Made by a program: the position numbers and the translations under genes
Assembly (NCBI GenBank): GCA_022828125.1
Contig: JAJEJD010000015.1
Location: 83,424 to 147,423 of the forward strand
Source: a bacterium
GTDB taxonomy: Bacteria; UBA8248
DNA length: 64,000 nucleotides
Direction of reading: 5' to 3'
In this document: piece by piece, positions 26,968 to 36,418 of the stretch
Position numbering within the stretch: position 1 is the stretch's first letter
Layout: each line of letters begins with the position of its first letter
The notes under the pieces: generated by a model
Told to the model about the DNA's origin: nothing
Seen by the model: only the letters and a program-made list of their open reading frames with translations
Databases searched by the model: none

Positions 26968-28215
26968 CTACCTGCCAGCAGCCGCCTCGGCGACACGAGG
27001 GGAATAAACAAGATCATCCACTTGCGGCGGATCTTCCAGGAAACCTGCCGCTTTCAGCGTCAACACGTCGTTCGTGCCGTCTGAATGCAGGAAGCTCAAG
27101 GCGTCGCGCATCAGTTTTTCGATGGGGTTTTTCCGCATATACCCCGCCGCCCCCCAAAGCTCCATCGCCTCCTGGCATACCTGGACGGCGGACTCGGAAG
27201 CGAATACCTTGCTCAGCATCGCATTTTTCCGGTCCATCTCCTCAAGCTGGGTGGACCACGCAGTACGCCACAAATAAGAGCGAGAGGCTTCTATCTTCAT
27301 CGCCATACGCGCAAGCCGTATTTGCTGAAGCTGATGGTCGAGCAAAGGCACGCTGCCCTGGATTCGGGCATGGGCATACTGCAAAGAGAGATCATACGCG
27401 CGCTGCGCGACCCCTAGGACGGTGGCGCCCGCCTGGATGTTGCTCCCGTGTCTGATGAACAAATTGGCCAGAGCGGGCAGAGCCTGGCCCACTTCTCCGA
27501 TTTGGTCTTCCGCCGGAACTTCCACATCGTGAAACTCCAATGTGCCGTTCTGAACACACCTTTGGCCGAGCTTGTCCCACACCTCCGTAACTTCAAAACC
27601 CTTGGCATCTGAGGGCACCAAAAAAGCCGTTAGACTGTTCATCATCGGATTGTCTTTATCCGTGCGGGCGGCTATCTGATAGACTTTCGCGAGACCCCCA
27701 TTGGAGATGTAACGCTTGGCGCCGTTCAACACCCAGCGGTCTCCTTTCTGCTCTGCATACGTCTGTATTCCCGCCCCGGGATTCTGGTTGGGCCATACAT
27801 TGTCACTTCCCGCCATAGGCTCCGTCCAGGCCGTCGCCAGAATACACTCGTCATCATCCATGATTTTGGGGAGCCAGCGTTTTTGCTGTTCCTCATTCGC
27901 CATGTTGGCAATTGACGTCATGATCTTCCACGTCTGATCAAAGGCGACAGCCAGTCCCAAATCCCCATAGGCCAGCGTTTCACCCACGATGGCGCAGGAA
28001 AGCACGTCGGCCCCTTCGCCTCCAAATTCCTTCGGGACAGTGAGCGTCCTGAGGCCTCGTTTTGAACCTTCTCTGATGACTTCCCAGTTAAAGGATGCTT
28101 CAGGATCTTCGATGCGGTCCGCGACCTCCGCGGCGGGGATCATCACTTCGGTGGCGAATCTTTTCGCAATATCTCTGAGTTCCATCTGCCGGGGGGTAAG
28201 CTGGAAATCTACCAT
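26968..28215 (-). CDS. acyl-CoA dehydrogenase-family flavoprotein
   Basis: The 415-residue protein has the N-terminal helical domain, the FAD/substrate middle domain (CILATAWTEPMAGSDN, RYISNGGLAKVYQIAA) and the C-terminal four-helix domain (MELWGAAGYMRKNPIEKLMRD). GGAGGA precedes the ATG. At the place of the usual catalytic Glu (YEGT) the sequence reads SDGT, an Asp substitution known in a few relatives acting on unusual acyl-CoAs; activity and substrate are therefore uncertain. It has no adjacent electron-transfer flavoprotein gene. Confidence 0.88.
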   Translation of the reverse strand: MVDFQLTPRQMELRDIAKRFATEVMIPAAEVADRIEDPEASFNWEVIREGSKRGLRTLTVPKEFGGEGADVLSCAIVGETLAYGDLGLAVAFDQTWKIMTSIANMANEEQQKRWLPKIMDDDECILATAWTEPMAGSDNVWPNQNPGAGIQTYAEQKGDRWVLNGAKRYISNGGLAKVYQIAARTDKDNPMMNSLTAFLVPSDAKGFEVTEVWDKLGQRCVQNGTLEFHDVEVPAEDQIGEVGQALPALANLFIRHGSNIQAGATVLGVAQRAYDLSLQYAHARIQGSVPLLDHQLQQIRLARMAMKIEASRSYLWRTAWSTQLEEMDRKNAMLSKVFASESAVQVCQEAMELWGAAGYMRKNPIEKLMRDALSFLHSDGTNDVLTLKAAGFLEDPPQVDDLVYSPRVAEAAAGR

Positions 28216-28340
28216 CGGTTTTATCCTCCAAGGGTAATTGTCCTGGCGATTCAGTCGCGATGAAACAGTCGCGAATCATTATGTCAAGAAAACGCGCTAT
28301 TGAGCCTCCGCTTTTTCAATTCCCGGGATGTGAGCGCATA

Positions 28341-28739
28341 TTAAAGAGCCGCCGGGTTCTCGCACAACTCGATGCGGATATTGCCGGGCCCTCTGACATA
28401 GGCGATCATCCGCCCGCCAACCCCGCGGCGCACGGGCTCCACCATAATTTCCGCCCCTTTGCCCCTCAACCACTGAACGGCAGCTTCCACATCCGGAACG
28501 CCGAACCCGAAATGATCCAGACCCTGAACCAGTTCCGGCCCTACGGAATCGGGCGCCTCCTCAGGCCTGACGCCACGCGCGAATATCACCAAGCGGCCGA
28601 TTTGAACCGCTGCGTTGGGCGAGCCTTTGAAGTCCTCGTCGTAGCGGACGATTTCAGCGTCGAACACGTTTTTGAAATACTCGGCAAACGCCTTCACATC
28701 TGCGCAAACATAGTGAATATGATCAAAACCGAATTCCAT
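28341..28739 (-). CDS. VOC-superfamily (glyoxalase/dioxygenase-like) protein
   Basis: Start at ATG 28739 (MEFGFDHIHYVCADV) fits GGAGA seven bases upstream better than ATG 28751. The 132-residue protein has two beta-alpha-beta-beta-beta modules with putative metal ligands in FDHIHYV, LDHFGFGV and a terminal Glu (IRIELCE). Members include lyases, isomerases and dioxygenases such as methylmalonyl-CoA epimerase. The specific reaction is unknown. Confidence 0.82.
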   Translation of the reverse strand: MEFGFDHIHYVCADVKAFAEYFKNVFDAEIVRYDEDFKGSPNAAVQIGRLVIFARGVRPEEAPDSVGPELVQGLDHFGFGVPDVEAAVQWLRGKGAEIMVEPVRRGVGGRMIAYVRGPGNIRIELCENPAAL

Positions 28740-28759
28740 CAAATTCTCCAAATATGAGA

Positions 28760-30469
28760 TTACGGCGTGATGATAATCGGTGAATCCTCAGAATCGGTAT
28801 CTTCCGAAACACCGCCATCCTCGACATCCCCTTCTTGCATTTCCCCTTCCACACCCTGAGATTCCCGGATCTGGCGGATAACGCGATTCAGCATCGCATA
28901 GATGGAATACTGAACCATTTCGACGAATAACGGCGTGGGTTCATCCGTTTCCACCTGCATTTCATCCGCCAGCGTCACGCATTCCCGGGCCATCGCTTCA
29001 TCGCCCGCCAGATGGAAAACGTATCCATTGTCTTCCAGTTGGCCCGATATGCGCTCCCGCAACGCCGCATCCTGAAAAATTTCTTTTGCGCCGTTTTCCA
29101 CTATCTGCTGAAGACGCTCTTTTTTCTGTCTTTCGTCCAGCGCCACCTGACTTTCCATCGACTCCATGAACTCCTGGAAATACGGCTCCACGCGCTCTGC
29201 ATCCATCAGCCAACCCCAGAATGGCCGGTGGGAGAAAATCGTGCGCACATCCATCCTGTTCTCGTCTTCCGCAAGAGAACTCACCATCCCCCGGACGGGA
29301 TGCGACCCCTCCACGGGAAACACGTCGGCCTCCGTCAAAGGATCGAGCATGAGCTTCGCGTGCGTATAACCACGCGGCAGCGGCGTATCCGCTTCTTCGT
29401 TTTCGCGCTGACCGCGCTCCAGAAGCCAAACGGCGTACCCGGCAGGAACTTCCTGTGACGCCAAGGCGGGCGTTTCTGAAATTCGGCGGAAAATATCGCG
29501 CAACTCTTTGGCGCTCACATCTGCATCCGTGAACTCGACAATGCCTCGTCCCCGGTGCAAACGCGCCTGCACGAGATACCTCCCGCGCGGAACCCTCGAG
29601 CGGGCAAGCCACAAAAGCATCTGCCCACTCCCGTCTACGGCGCTTACCAAGGCATATACATAGTCAGGATAATTTGAGCGTCGGGCAGTACGAACACCCG
29701 CATCCGGTAATTTTTCAACTTCAACGCCTTTGCTTTTCAATCGAAATATCGCTTTGCGTATTCGTGACAACGTATCTTTGTCCTTGCTGGATTCCGAGAG
29801 CTTTTGAAGCGCAATCGCGGCCTCCTGCGTAGCCATATCCGCCAGAATTTGAATGAAGTATGGGGGCGGTAGTATTCCTTCACCGCCCATCGCTTCAGCC
29901 AATACCAGCAGGCGTTTCTCTGAAACGTCAGGCTTGTTCTCAAGGCCGTCACGCAGCACGACTTCCTGCAAAAAAGAAGGCAGGTCATTCAATGACGACA
30001 CGAGGGACATCGCGGAATCGACTGTGAGGGACTCATTCTGGCTTAAATGTTCAGAAACTTCCTGAGCGCGGCTTAAATTTTCCGGATTAAAACCATCCGG
30101 CAATTCTACTTTCTCATCCAACGCCCGAAGAGTCTCAAACAGCGCGGTGAGCCCCGGTATCGACCATCGCATCGCCCGAATAAGCGTTACAAGCTTTTGA
30201 ACGACGGATGCATCCCCAAGCTCGCGCAGAGCGATAAGTGTGGGAATCCGCCCCTCAGGAGTCGTGGAGGACAGATGGTTCAATACACCGGCAATTCCGA
30301 CCTCCCCCATTTCTCTGATTTCATCCAAAAGAGGCGCAGGCGCCATGGCGCCCGGCGGAGCCGGAACCGTGAACGATGCTTCGAGACCGGCCGCTATCGC
30401 GGCGGCCCTATCCAAATCTTCTTTGGAAAAAGATTTTTTCGAGGCCTTTAACCTCGATTTCTTTGCCAA
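28760..30469 (-). CDS. large protein of unknown function, helical-repeat N-terminus
   Basis: Start set at TTG 30469 (MAKKSRLKASKKSFSKED...), six bases after AGGAGAA; the ATG 31 codons earlier has no RBS. The 569-residue protein has an N-terminal half of HEAT-like helical pairs (GIAGVLNHLSSTTPEGRIPT, LIALRELGDASVVQKLVTLI), a middle alpha/beta domain (YVYALVSAVDGSGQMLLWLA) and a C-terminal helical domain ending in an acidic tail (GDVEDGGVSEDTDSEDS). No signal peptide or transmembrane helix. Family not recognised; a scaffold or nucleic-acid-linked role is only a guess. Confidence 0.72.
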   Translation of the reverse strand: MAKKSRLKASKKSFSKEDLDRAAAIAAGLEASFTVPAPPGAMAPAPLLDEIREMGEVGIAGVLNHLSSTTPEGRIPTLIALRELGDASVVQKLVTLIRAMRWSIPGLTALFETLRALDEKVELPDGFNPENLSRAQEVSEHLSQNESLTVDSAMSLVSSLNDLPSFLQEVVLRDGLENKPDVSEKRLLVLAEAMGGEGILPPPYFIQILADMATQEAAIALQKLSESSKDKDTLSRIRKAIFRLKSKGVEVEKLPDAGVRTARRSNYPDYVYALVSAVDGSGQMLLWLARSRVPRGRYLVQARLHRGRGIVEFTDADVSAKELRDIFRRISETPALASQEVPAGYAVWLLERGQRENEEADTPLPRGYTHAKLMLDPLTEADVFPVEGSHPVRGMVSSLAEDENRMDVRTIFSHRPFWGWLMDAERVEPYFQEFMESMESQVALDERQKKERLQQIVENGAKEIFQDAALRERISGQLEDNGYVFHLAGDEAMARECVTLADEMQVETDEPTPLFVEMVQYSIYAMLNRVIRQIRESQGVEGEMQEGDVEDGGVSEDTDSEDSPIIITP

Positions 30470-30631
30470 AACCACTTCTCCTATTGTATATGTCTCAAAG
30501 CACACATCATCGGCGGGGGTAACACATACTGTCAAGACGAAGTCGAAACACGAATTTCTCACATTTTCAGATTTTGCCGACTACAACATTCACATGACAG
30601 AATCATTGTTATATCGGTCCCTGGAGCCAGC

Positions 30632-31621
30632 GTGAACTTTCGATTTGCCCATTGTGGCGATTTCCATCTCGGCTATGACTTCGGCTATCTTCCGCCTCGT
30701 AAAGCAGCGGCGCGCCAAGCCGACCTTCGGGTAGCGTTTTTCCGCACCGTTCGCGAAACTCTCAAATGGGGCGCACAGGTATTCCTTGTCTCGGGCGACC
30801 TGTTCGACACGCCGCATCCAGGTGAACGTGACGTAGAAATCGTCTCGAAGAATCTCGCGCATTTATCGAAAAAAGGGGTGCGCTGTTTCGCCATACCCGG
30901 CAATCACGACCCGATACACCCGAAATCCGTGTGGAATCGACCCGAAATGGCAAGCTATATCCACCTGTTCCGTGGTGATACCGCTGCCGGGTTGGCGAAA
31001 GCGAACATCGGCGAACTCAATCTTACGATTGCCGGAATCCCCTGGGACAGCGAAGACGCCTTCAAACCGCCTTTGCAAGAAATCCTCAAGCGGAAACTGG
31101 ATGTAAGCGACAGGTCCATCCTGCTTTTACACGGTTCGGAAGCCGCTCTCGCCTCAGAGCACCCTGCATTCAAGGAACATCCATTCGAAGCAGAAGATTT
31201 GAAGCGTCTGCCCTTCGGCTATGTTGCCATTGGCCACTACCACAAACCCATGGATGTCGCCCGCTGGAGCGGCGGCGCCGCATGCTACAGCGGTTCGCCC
31301 GAGGGTTTGCGGTTCAGCGACCACAATCTGGGGGAACGCTCTATCGTTTTGGGAGAAATGGACGAGAGAGGCTCTCTGGTTCAGGTCAAAAGAAAAACCA
31401 TCAATGCGCGCACCATGAAAACGCTTTCATACTCCGCCGGGGACGGGACGACTACGGACGACTGGTTCCGGACTATCGATGACATGAGAGACCCCGATAC
31501 CCTTTTGAGAGTGCGCGTCCCGAAACAAGAAGGCGGTGAACAAAGGCGGGCCGAAGTTCTATTGTCCTCGCTATGTCCTGACTATTTCTATTTGGACATC
31601 ATCTGGGAATCACCCTCGTGA
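30632..31621 (+). CDS. SbcD/Mre11-like metallophosphoesterase
   Basis: GTG start at 30632. The 329-residue protein has the calcineurin-like phosphoesterase motifs in order: GDFHLG, GDLFD, GNHD (IPGNHDPIHPKSVW), a later HGSE and GHYHKP. Layout matches DNA-repair exonuclease SbcD/YhaO, which pairs with an SMC-like ATPase (SbcC/YhaN); no such partner is in the window. It is coupled to comB by a 4-base overlap. Confidence 0.85.
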   Translation: MNFRFAHCGDFHLGYDFGYLPPRKAAARQADLRVAFFRTVRETLKWGAQVFLVSGDLFDTPHPGERDVEIVSKNLAHLSKKGVRCFAIPGNHDPIHPKSVWNRPEMASYIHLFRGDTAAGLAKANIGELNLTIAGIPWDSEDAFKPPLQEILKRKLDVSDRSILLLHGSEAALASEHPAFKEHPFEAEDLKRLPFGYVAIGHYHKPMDVARWSGGAACYSGSPEGLRFSDHNLGERSIVLGEMDERGSLVQVKRKTINARTMKTLSYSAGDGTTTDDWFRTIDDMRDPDTLLRVRVPKQEGGEQRRAEVLLSSLCPDYFYLDIIWESPS

Positions 31622-32406
31622 GCGAAAGTATCTGGTGTGACGTCTCCTTTTCCCACCCGGAAATCCCCACGAGACTCAAAGACGCGCACCGGGCGCACGC
31701 AGATGATGTACAACACGTTGTGTGCGTCGTAATCGATATACTCAGAGCCACAACGAACATCGCCGCCATCCTGGAGAATGGATGTTCCGCGATATATCCA
31801 TGCGTGTCTCCTGAGATGGCGCATGAACTGGCCCGGAAGCTGAGACACGCGCATGGCGCCGAACAAATCGTTCTGGGCGGAGAGCAGGACGGCAAGCCTA
31901 TCGAAGGATTCGACGGGGGAAACTCTCCGCTCGAATACACGCGCCGGAGAATCGGCGGCAAGACCTTGATACTCTCAACGAGCAACGGCACCAAAACACT
32001 CTCCGCCGTGCAGCGTTGCGGAGAAATTTTTACCGCCGCTTTCGTGAACATTACCGCAACTGCCGAACGGGTAGCCTCCATTCTCCATGAAAACCCCAAT
32101 CAATCCCTCCTGATCGCCTGCTCGGGCCGTGAAGGCGCCTATTGTGAAGAAGATACCGTAGGGGCAGGAATGCTCCTGCAAATCCTGTCCAAGCATCTGG
32201 AAAAGCTGGAATTCTCCGACACCGCTCGCGCAGCTTTGCACGTCGTTCATGGGGCGGAGAAAAACCTGGAAAAGATGCTTTTTCACAGTTGGTGGGGCAG
32301 ACACTTATCGTCTCTGGGACTTGACGACGATATATCCTTCTGCGCGCAGAAGGACATCACGAGGGTCGTTCCCAAGCTGGACGGCGGGATAATAAAGATT
32401 TCTTAA
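31618..32406 (+). CDS. comB: probable 2-phosphosulfolactate phosphatase
   Basis: A 262-residue protein with GTG start overlapping the previous gene. It shows the ComB family pattern VVIDILRATTNIAAILENGC, ILSTSNGTKTL and IACSGREGAYCEEDTVGAG. ComB hydrolyses 2-phospho-3-sulfolactate in coenzyme M or sulfolactate metabolism; many bacterial members have an unproven role. Its stop overlaps the tlyA stop in a tail-to-tail arrangement (TTAA shared). Confidence 0.85.
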   Translation: MSESIWCDVSFSHPEIPTRLKDAHRAHADDVQHVVCVVIDILRATTNIAAILENGCSAIYPCVSPEMAHELARKLRHAHGAEQIVLGGEQDGKPIEGFDGGNSPLEYTRRRIGGKTLILSTSNGTKTLSAVQRCGEIFTAAFVNITATAERVASILHENPNQSLLIACSGREGAYCEEDTVGAGMLLQILSKHLEKLEFSDTARAALHVVHGAEKNLEKMLFHSWWGRHLSSLGLDDDISFCAQKDITRVVPKLDGGIIKIS

Positions 32407-33215
32407 GTTTCAAGCTCCTTCGCCAAGACGTTCTCAACCATATCCTGCGGCCCCGGAGAATTCGCCCCGGGTTTCAAATACAGAAAGAATTCCCGGTTTC
32501 CTTTCGCGCCCGCAATCGCGCTCGTTGCGATGCCCTGGGGAGCCATTCCCGCCCGAAGCGTCTCATCCCAGACGCGGAGGAGCACTTCGCGGTGAAGCGC
32601 GGGGTCGCGAACGATTCCACCCTTTCCCACACGTCCCCTCCCCACTTCGAACTGTGGTTTGACGAGAACGAGCATCTCTCCATCGTCGTCGAGCAACTCA
32701 TGAACCGGTTCGAGCACCTTCATGACGGAGATGAACGAAACGTCCACGGCGCATAAACCCGGCCGTTCTTCTCCAACCAACGTTTGAAAAATTTCCGGCG
32801 TCAGATGCCTGGCGTTCACACCTTCCAAAAGAATGACTCTGGGGTCATTCCGTAATTTCCAGTCAATCAAACCCTTACCCACGTCCACCGCCGCAACGCG
32901 GCGCGCGCCACGGGCGAGCAGCACGTCGGTGAATCCACCCGTCGACGCGCCGACATCCATGCAGTATTTATCCAGTGGATCAACCCCGAAAAAATCCAGC
33001 GCGCCTGCGAGCTTCAGGCCTCCCCGGCTGACATAGGGACAAGGGTTTTCCTTGAGGGTGATGGATGCGTCTTCCGGAAACGAAGAACCCGCCTTGGTGG
33101 CGGGTTCGCCGTCGACACTCACAAGACCTGCCAGAATCAGGCTGCGCGCACGCTCCCGACTCGGAGCCAGCGCACGTTCGACGAGTAACTTATCAAGCCT
33201 CTGTTTCTTTACCAT
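32403..33215 (-). CDS. tlyA: TlyA-family rRNA 2'-O-methyltransferase
   Basis: A 270-residue protein with an N-terminal S4 RNA-binding domain (RLDKLLVERALAPSRERARS) and an FtsJ/RrmJ-like methyltransferase domain (CMDVGASTGGFTDVLLARGA for SAM, CAVDVSFIS, LVKPQFE). TlyA methylates cytidines in 16S and/or 23S rRNA. It overlaps the end of dxs by 23 bases and is the last gene of the folD-xse-isp-dxs operon, a common linkage. Confidence 0.93.
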   Translation of the reverse strand: MVKKQRLDKLLVERALAPSRERARSLILAGLVSVDGEPATKAGSSFPEDASITLKENPCPYVSRGGLKLAGALDFFGVDPLDKYCMDVGASTGGFTDVLLARGARRVAAVDVGKGLIDWKLRNDPRVILLEGVNARHLTPEIFQTLVGEERPGLCAVDVSFISVMKVLEPVHELLDDDGEMLVLVKPQFEVGRGRVGKGGIVRDPALHREVLLRVWDETLRAGMAPQGIATSAIAGAKGNREFFLYLKPGANSPGPQDMVENVLAKELET

Positions 33216-35127
33216 GCGCCGCCAGATCGGCAGAATCAGCCTTGCCTTCCATCAGATCGCGAGCCGCCTGGGTAATATCGCCTGGCGTAAGTCCACAGTC
33301 GTCACGCTGGAGTTGAGGCGCTCCGTGCTCGATGAAACGATCGGGAATACCCAAAACCGTGGCGGAAACGTCCCGGATGCCATGCGCCGCCAAAAGCTCC
33401 AGAACGCCGGCGCCCATTCCACCGATGCGCGTTCCCTCCTCGATCGTGACGACGCGCTTGCAGCGCCTCGCGAGTTCCAAGACTTTCTCTTCATCCATCG
33501 GCTTCACAAAGCGGAGATTCAAGACCGACGCCTCTATTCCGAGTTCCGCCAATTGCCCGGCGGACTCCATGGAAAGGCCTACCATAGGACCCAGGGCGAT
33601 GAGAGCGACGTCATCGCCGTCGCGAAGCGATTCCGCCTCTCCGATGGGAATCGTCTCGATATCTTCATCCATCGACACCCCCTCGCCGGAGCCGCGCGCG
33701 AAGCGAACTGCCGCCGGGCCGGGATGTTCAATCGCGGTCAAGACCATTTTCTGAAGCTCATTTTCGTCTTTGGGCGACATGATGGCCATGTTCGGCAGAC
33801 ACCGGAGATAAGCCAGGTCATAGGCCCCCTGGTGGGTAGGCCCGTCATCGCCCACGAGACCGGCCCGGTCCAGCGCAAAGGTAACGGGCACGTTCGTGAG
33901 GCAAACGTCGTGGATTATCTGATCATAAGCCCGCTGCAAAAACGTGCTGTAAATCGCGGCGACTGGCTTCATTCCTTCGAGCGCAAGGCCTGCGGCGAAA
34001 GTTACCGCATGTTGTTCACACATCCCTACGTCAAAGCAGCGCTCCGGCAACACTTTCTGGTAGTTGACGAGCGCCGTGCCTTCCAGCATGGCCGCCGAGA
34101 TGGCGACAATCTTTTCATCCTTTTGACTGAGCTCGATCATGGTATCGGTAAAAACTTTGGAGTAGCCGGGAGGGCCGGGTGCTTTCTTGTGGAATTCACC
34201 GGATTCGGGATCGAATTTCGTCACGCCGTGATAGGTGATGGGTTCCGCCTCACTGTAAGGATACCCATAGCCTTTTCGGGTTACGACGTGCACCAGATTG
34301 GGCCCATCCAGATTTTTTACGTTCCTCAGAGTGGGAATCAGCAAATCGAGCCTGTGTCCATCCACCGGACCGATGTACCGGAAACCCAGTTCCTCGAACA
34401 AAATTCCCGGCACGATGATATTTTTCAGAGACTCCTCCACCCTGTCCATCAGCGTGACGGCATGACTGCCCACCACGGGAAGGTGGCTGATTATTTTCTG
34501 GACTTCCGTACGCACCTTGCGGGCCCGGTTCGACCATTCACCCGTCATGATTCGCGCCAGATACGAGCACATGGCGCCTACGTTATGCGAAATTCCCATT
34601 TTATTGTCATTGAGAATAACGGTGAGGTTCCGCTTCGAATCCCCGGCGTTGTTGAGCCCTTCCATCGCCATGCCGGCGGTCAGGCTGCCGTCTCCGATGA
34701 TGGCGACGACCTGAAAATCCTCACCCGAGAGGTCTCGCGCCGTGGCCATTCCCAGCGCCGCCGAAATGGACGTGCCTCCATGCGCGACATTCAGATGGTC
34801 GTATTCGCTCTCACGCCTGTCCGGGAAACCGGCGATTCCCTCCCACTGCCTCAGCGTATGGAACCGATCCCGGCGTCCGGTAAGGATCTTGTGCGTGTAG
34901 GCCTGATGGCCGACATCCCAGATCAACTTGTCTTTCGGCGTATCATAGAGATAGTGAAGCGCTACGATGAGTTCCGCAGCTCCCAATGATGCGCCGAGAT
35001 GCCCGCCCGTATTGGAGGTTACCTGAATGACCATGTCGCGGAGTTCATCCACGACTTGGGGTAACTCCTCTTCCGGTAGTTGTCTCAAATCCGCCGGGCT
35101 ATCTATGCGCTCTAGCAATTCGCCCAT
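33193..35127 (-). CDS. dxs: 1-deoxy-D-xylulose-5-phosphate synthase
   Basis: Start at ATG 35127 (MGELLERIDSPADLRQLPEE), preceded by GGGGGAGATG. The 644-residue transketolase-like enzyme has the TPP motif (IGDGSLTAGMAMEGLNNAG), DVGHQAYTHKI, and the central FDVGMCEQHAVTFAAGLA with the catalytic Glu. It condenses pyruvate and glyceraldehyde-3-phosphate, the first step of the MEP isoprenoid pathway, and lies next to ispA. Confidence 0.96.
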   Translation of the reverse strand: MGELLERIDSPADLRQLPEEELPQVVDELRDMVIQVTSNTGGHLGASLGAAELIVALHYLYDTPKDKLIWDVGHQAYTHKILTGRRDRFHTLRQWEGIAGFPDRRESEYDHLNVAHGGTSISAALGMATARDLSGEDFQVVAIIGDGSLTAGMAMEGLNNAGDSKRNLTVILNDNKMGISHNVGAMCSYLARIMTGEWSNRARKVRTEVQKIISHLPVVGSHAVTLMDRVEESLKNIIVPGILFEELGFRYIGPVDGHRLDLLIPTLRNVKNLDGPNLVHVVTRKGYGYPYSEAEPITYHGVTKFDPESGEFHKKAPGPPGYSKVFTDTMIELSQKDEKIVAISAAMLEGTALVNYQKVLPERCFDVGMCEQHAVTFAAGLALEGMKPVAAIYSTFLQRAYDQIIHDVCLTNVPVTFALDRAGLVGDDGPTHQGAYDLAYLRCLPNMAIMSPKDENELQKMVLTAIEHPGPAAVRFARGSGEGVSMDEDIETIPIGEAESLRDGDDVALIALGPMVGLSMESAGQLAELGIEASVLNLRFVKPMDEEKVLELARRCKRVVTIEEGTRIGGMGAGVLELLAAHGIRDVSATVLGIPDRFIEHGAPQLQRDDCGLTPGDITQAARDLMEGKADSADLAAHGKETEA

Positions 35128-35241
35128 ATCATCTCCCCCACGGGATTTCGTCTGAAACCAAACCACGCTTCACAATGAAAATGTCATTCGCTCCCAAATT
35201 CCGCTTTGTTCAAAGTCTAACCCGACAATGATAGTCAAACG

Positions 35242-36156
35242 TCAAAACCGACGCAAGATAATAAAATGCGCCAAAGATTCCAATTCTGGCGCTTTATTCG
35301 GGAAAATTTCGAGCGCTCCCAATGCCTCCTCGCAAGTGGAGCGCGCGAGTTCTTTCGATTTTTCCATACCGTACAAGGCGGGATAGGTGGCCTTGTTCAA
35401 TCCCTCATCCGAGCCTATGGGTTTTCCCATGAGGGCCTCATCGCCTTCCACGTCCAAAATGTCGTCCACGATTTGAAACGCCAGTCCTATCTTTTCGCCA
35501 TAGACACGCAGCGCTTCCAATTGCGCTTCATCACCCCCGCCGAGGAGACCTCCCAGGCAAACGGAAACCCTCAATAGCGCGCCCGTCTTTCTTCTGTGGA
35601 TTTCCTCCAAATGCGCCATGTCGCTCACAAGGCCATTGGCCCGGATGTCCAAAAGCTGTCCCCCCACCATACCCGTCGCGCCTGCCGCATCGGCGACCAT
35701 GCGAATCGCTTTCACATGACGCCCAGGCGAAACCTTCGCACCCATTTGTTCATTCGCCATCAATTCGAAGGCCAGGGCCTGCAACCCGTCACCCGCGAGA
35801 ATCGCCGCCGCCTCCCCATAAACCATGTGGCTCGTAGGCATCCCGCGCCTTAAGTCGTCATCGTCCATGGCGGGCAAATCATCATGGATCAATGAATAAG
35901 AATGAATGCACTCGAGGGCGCATGCGGCAGGCAGGATACATTCAGGGTCGCCGCCTACGGCTTCACATCCGGCCAAACAAAGCACGGGGCGCAGGCGCTT
36001 CCCGCCGGCGAAAAGGCTGTAGCGCATGATCTCGAAGATTTCGGGAGGTTCCGAGGATTCCGGTACGAGGCGGTCGAGTTCTTCTTCCACGCGTTTCGCC
36101 CAGCCGCTCAGGTAAGCCGCCGCGTCGATGCCGCCGTGGAGTTCAGTCTCACTCAT
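35242..36156 (-). CDS. ispA: short-chain polyprenyl (farnesyl/geranylgeranyl) diphosphate synthase
   Basis: A 304-residue trans-isoprenyl synthase with the first Asp-rich motif DDLPAMDDDDLRRG and the second DDILD. Start ATG 36156 overlaps xseB by eight bases. It makes FPP from IPP and DMAPP for undecaprenyl and quinone pathways. Gene order xseB-ispA-dxs is conserved in many bacteria. The 114-base gap to dxs is empty. Confidence 0.94.
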   Translation of the reverse strand: MSETELHGGIDAAAYLSGWAKRVEEELDRLVPESSEPPEIFEIMRYSLFAGGKRLRPVLCLAGCEAVGGDPECILPAACALECIHSYSLIHDDLPAMDDDDLRRGMPTSHMVYGEAAAILAGDGLQALAFELMANEQMGAKVSPGRHVKAIRMVADAAGATGMVGGQLLDIRANGLVSDMAHLEEIHRRKTGALLRVSVCLGGLLGGGDEAQLEALRVYGEKIGLAFQIVDDILDVEGDEALMGKPIGSDEGLNKATYPALYGMEKSKELARSTCEEALGALEIFPNKAPELESLAHFIILRRF

Positions 36157-36418
36157 CACCGTCACCATCTTCGAATGGTTGCAACGAAAATGTCTCTTCC
36201 GATTCCCCCACGAGTTCTTCCACCTTCTTTTGCGCCGCGTTCAACTGCTCCCGGCTATAGCGGAAGAGCTTCACACCCTCCTCATACAGCAAAACCGCCT
36301 TTTCCAGGGAAGGCTCGCCCTCTTCGAGTTCTTCCACGATGGCTTCCAAACGCTCCAGCGCAGCCTCGAAACTTTTTGGTTCCGCATCGGGATTCGCAGA
36401 TTCATCCACAGTACTCAT
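36149..36418 (-). CDS. xseB: exodeoxyribonuclease VII small subunit
   Basis: An 89-residue helical protein with the XseB core FEAALERLEAIVEELEEGEP and LEKAVLLYEEGVKLFRYSRE. The ATG at 36418 overlaps the xseA stop (ATGA). The small subunits wrap the XseA coiled coil and are needed for activity. Confidence 0.94.
   Translation of the reverse strand: MSTVDESANPDAEPKSFEAALERLEAIVEELEEGEPSLEKAVLLYEEGVKLFRYSREQLNAAQKKVEELVGESEETFSLQPFEDGDGDE

Noticed and set aside
33052..34989. 645-codon open frame on the plus strand
   Set aside because: Antisense to dxs and tlyA, which are unambiguous.
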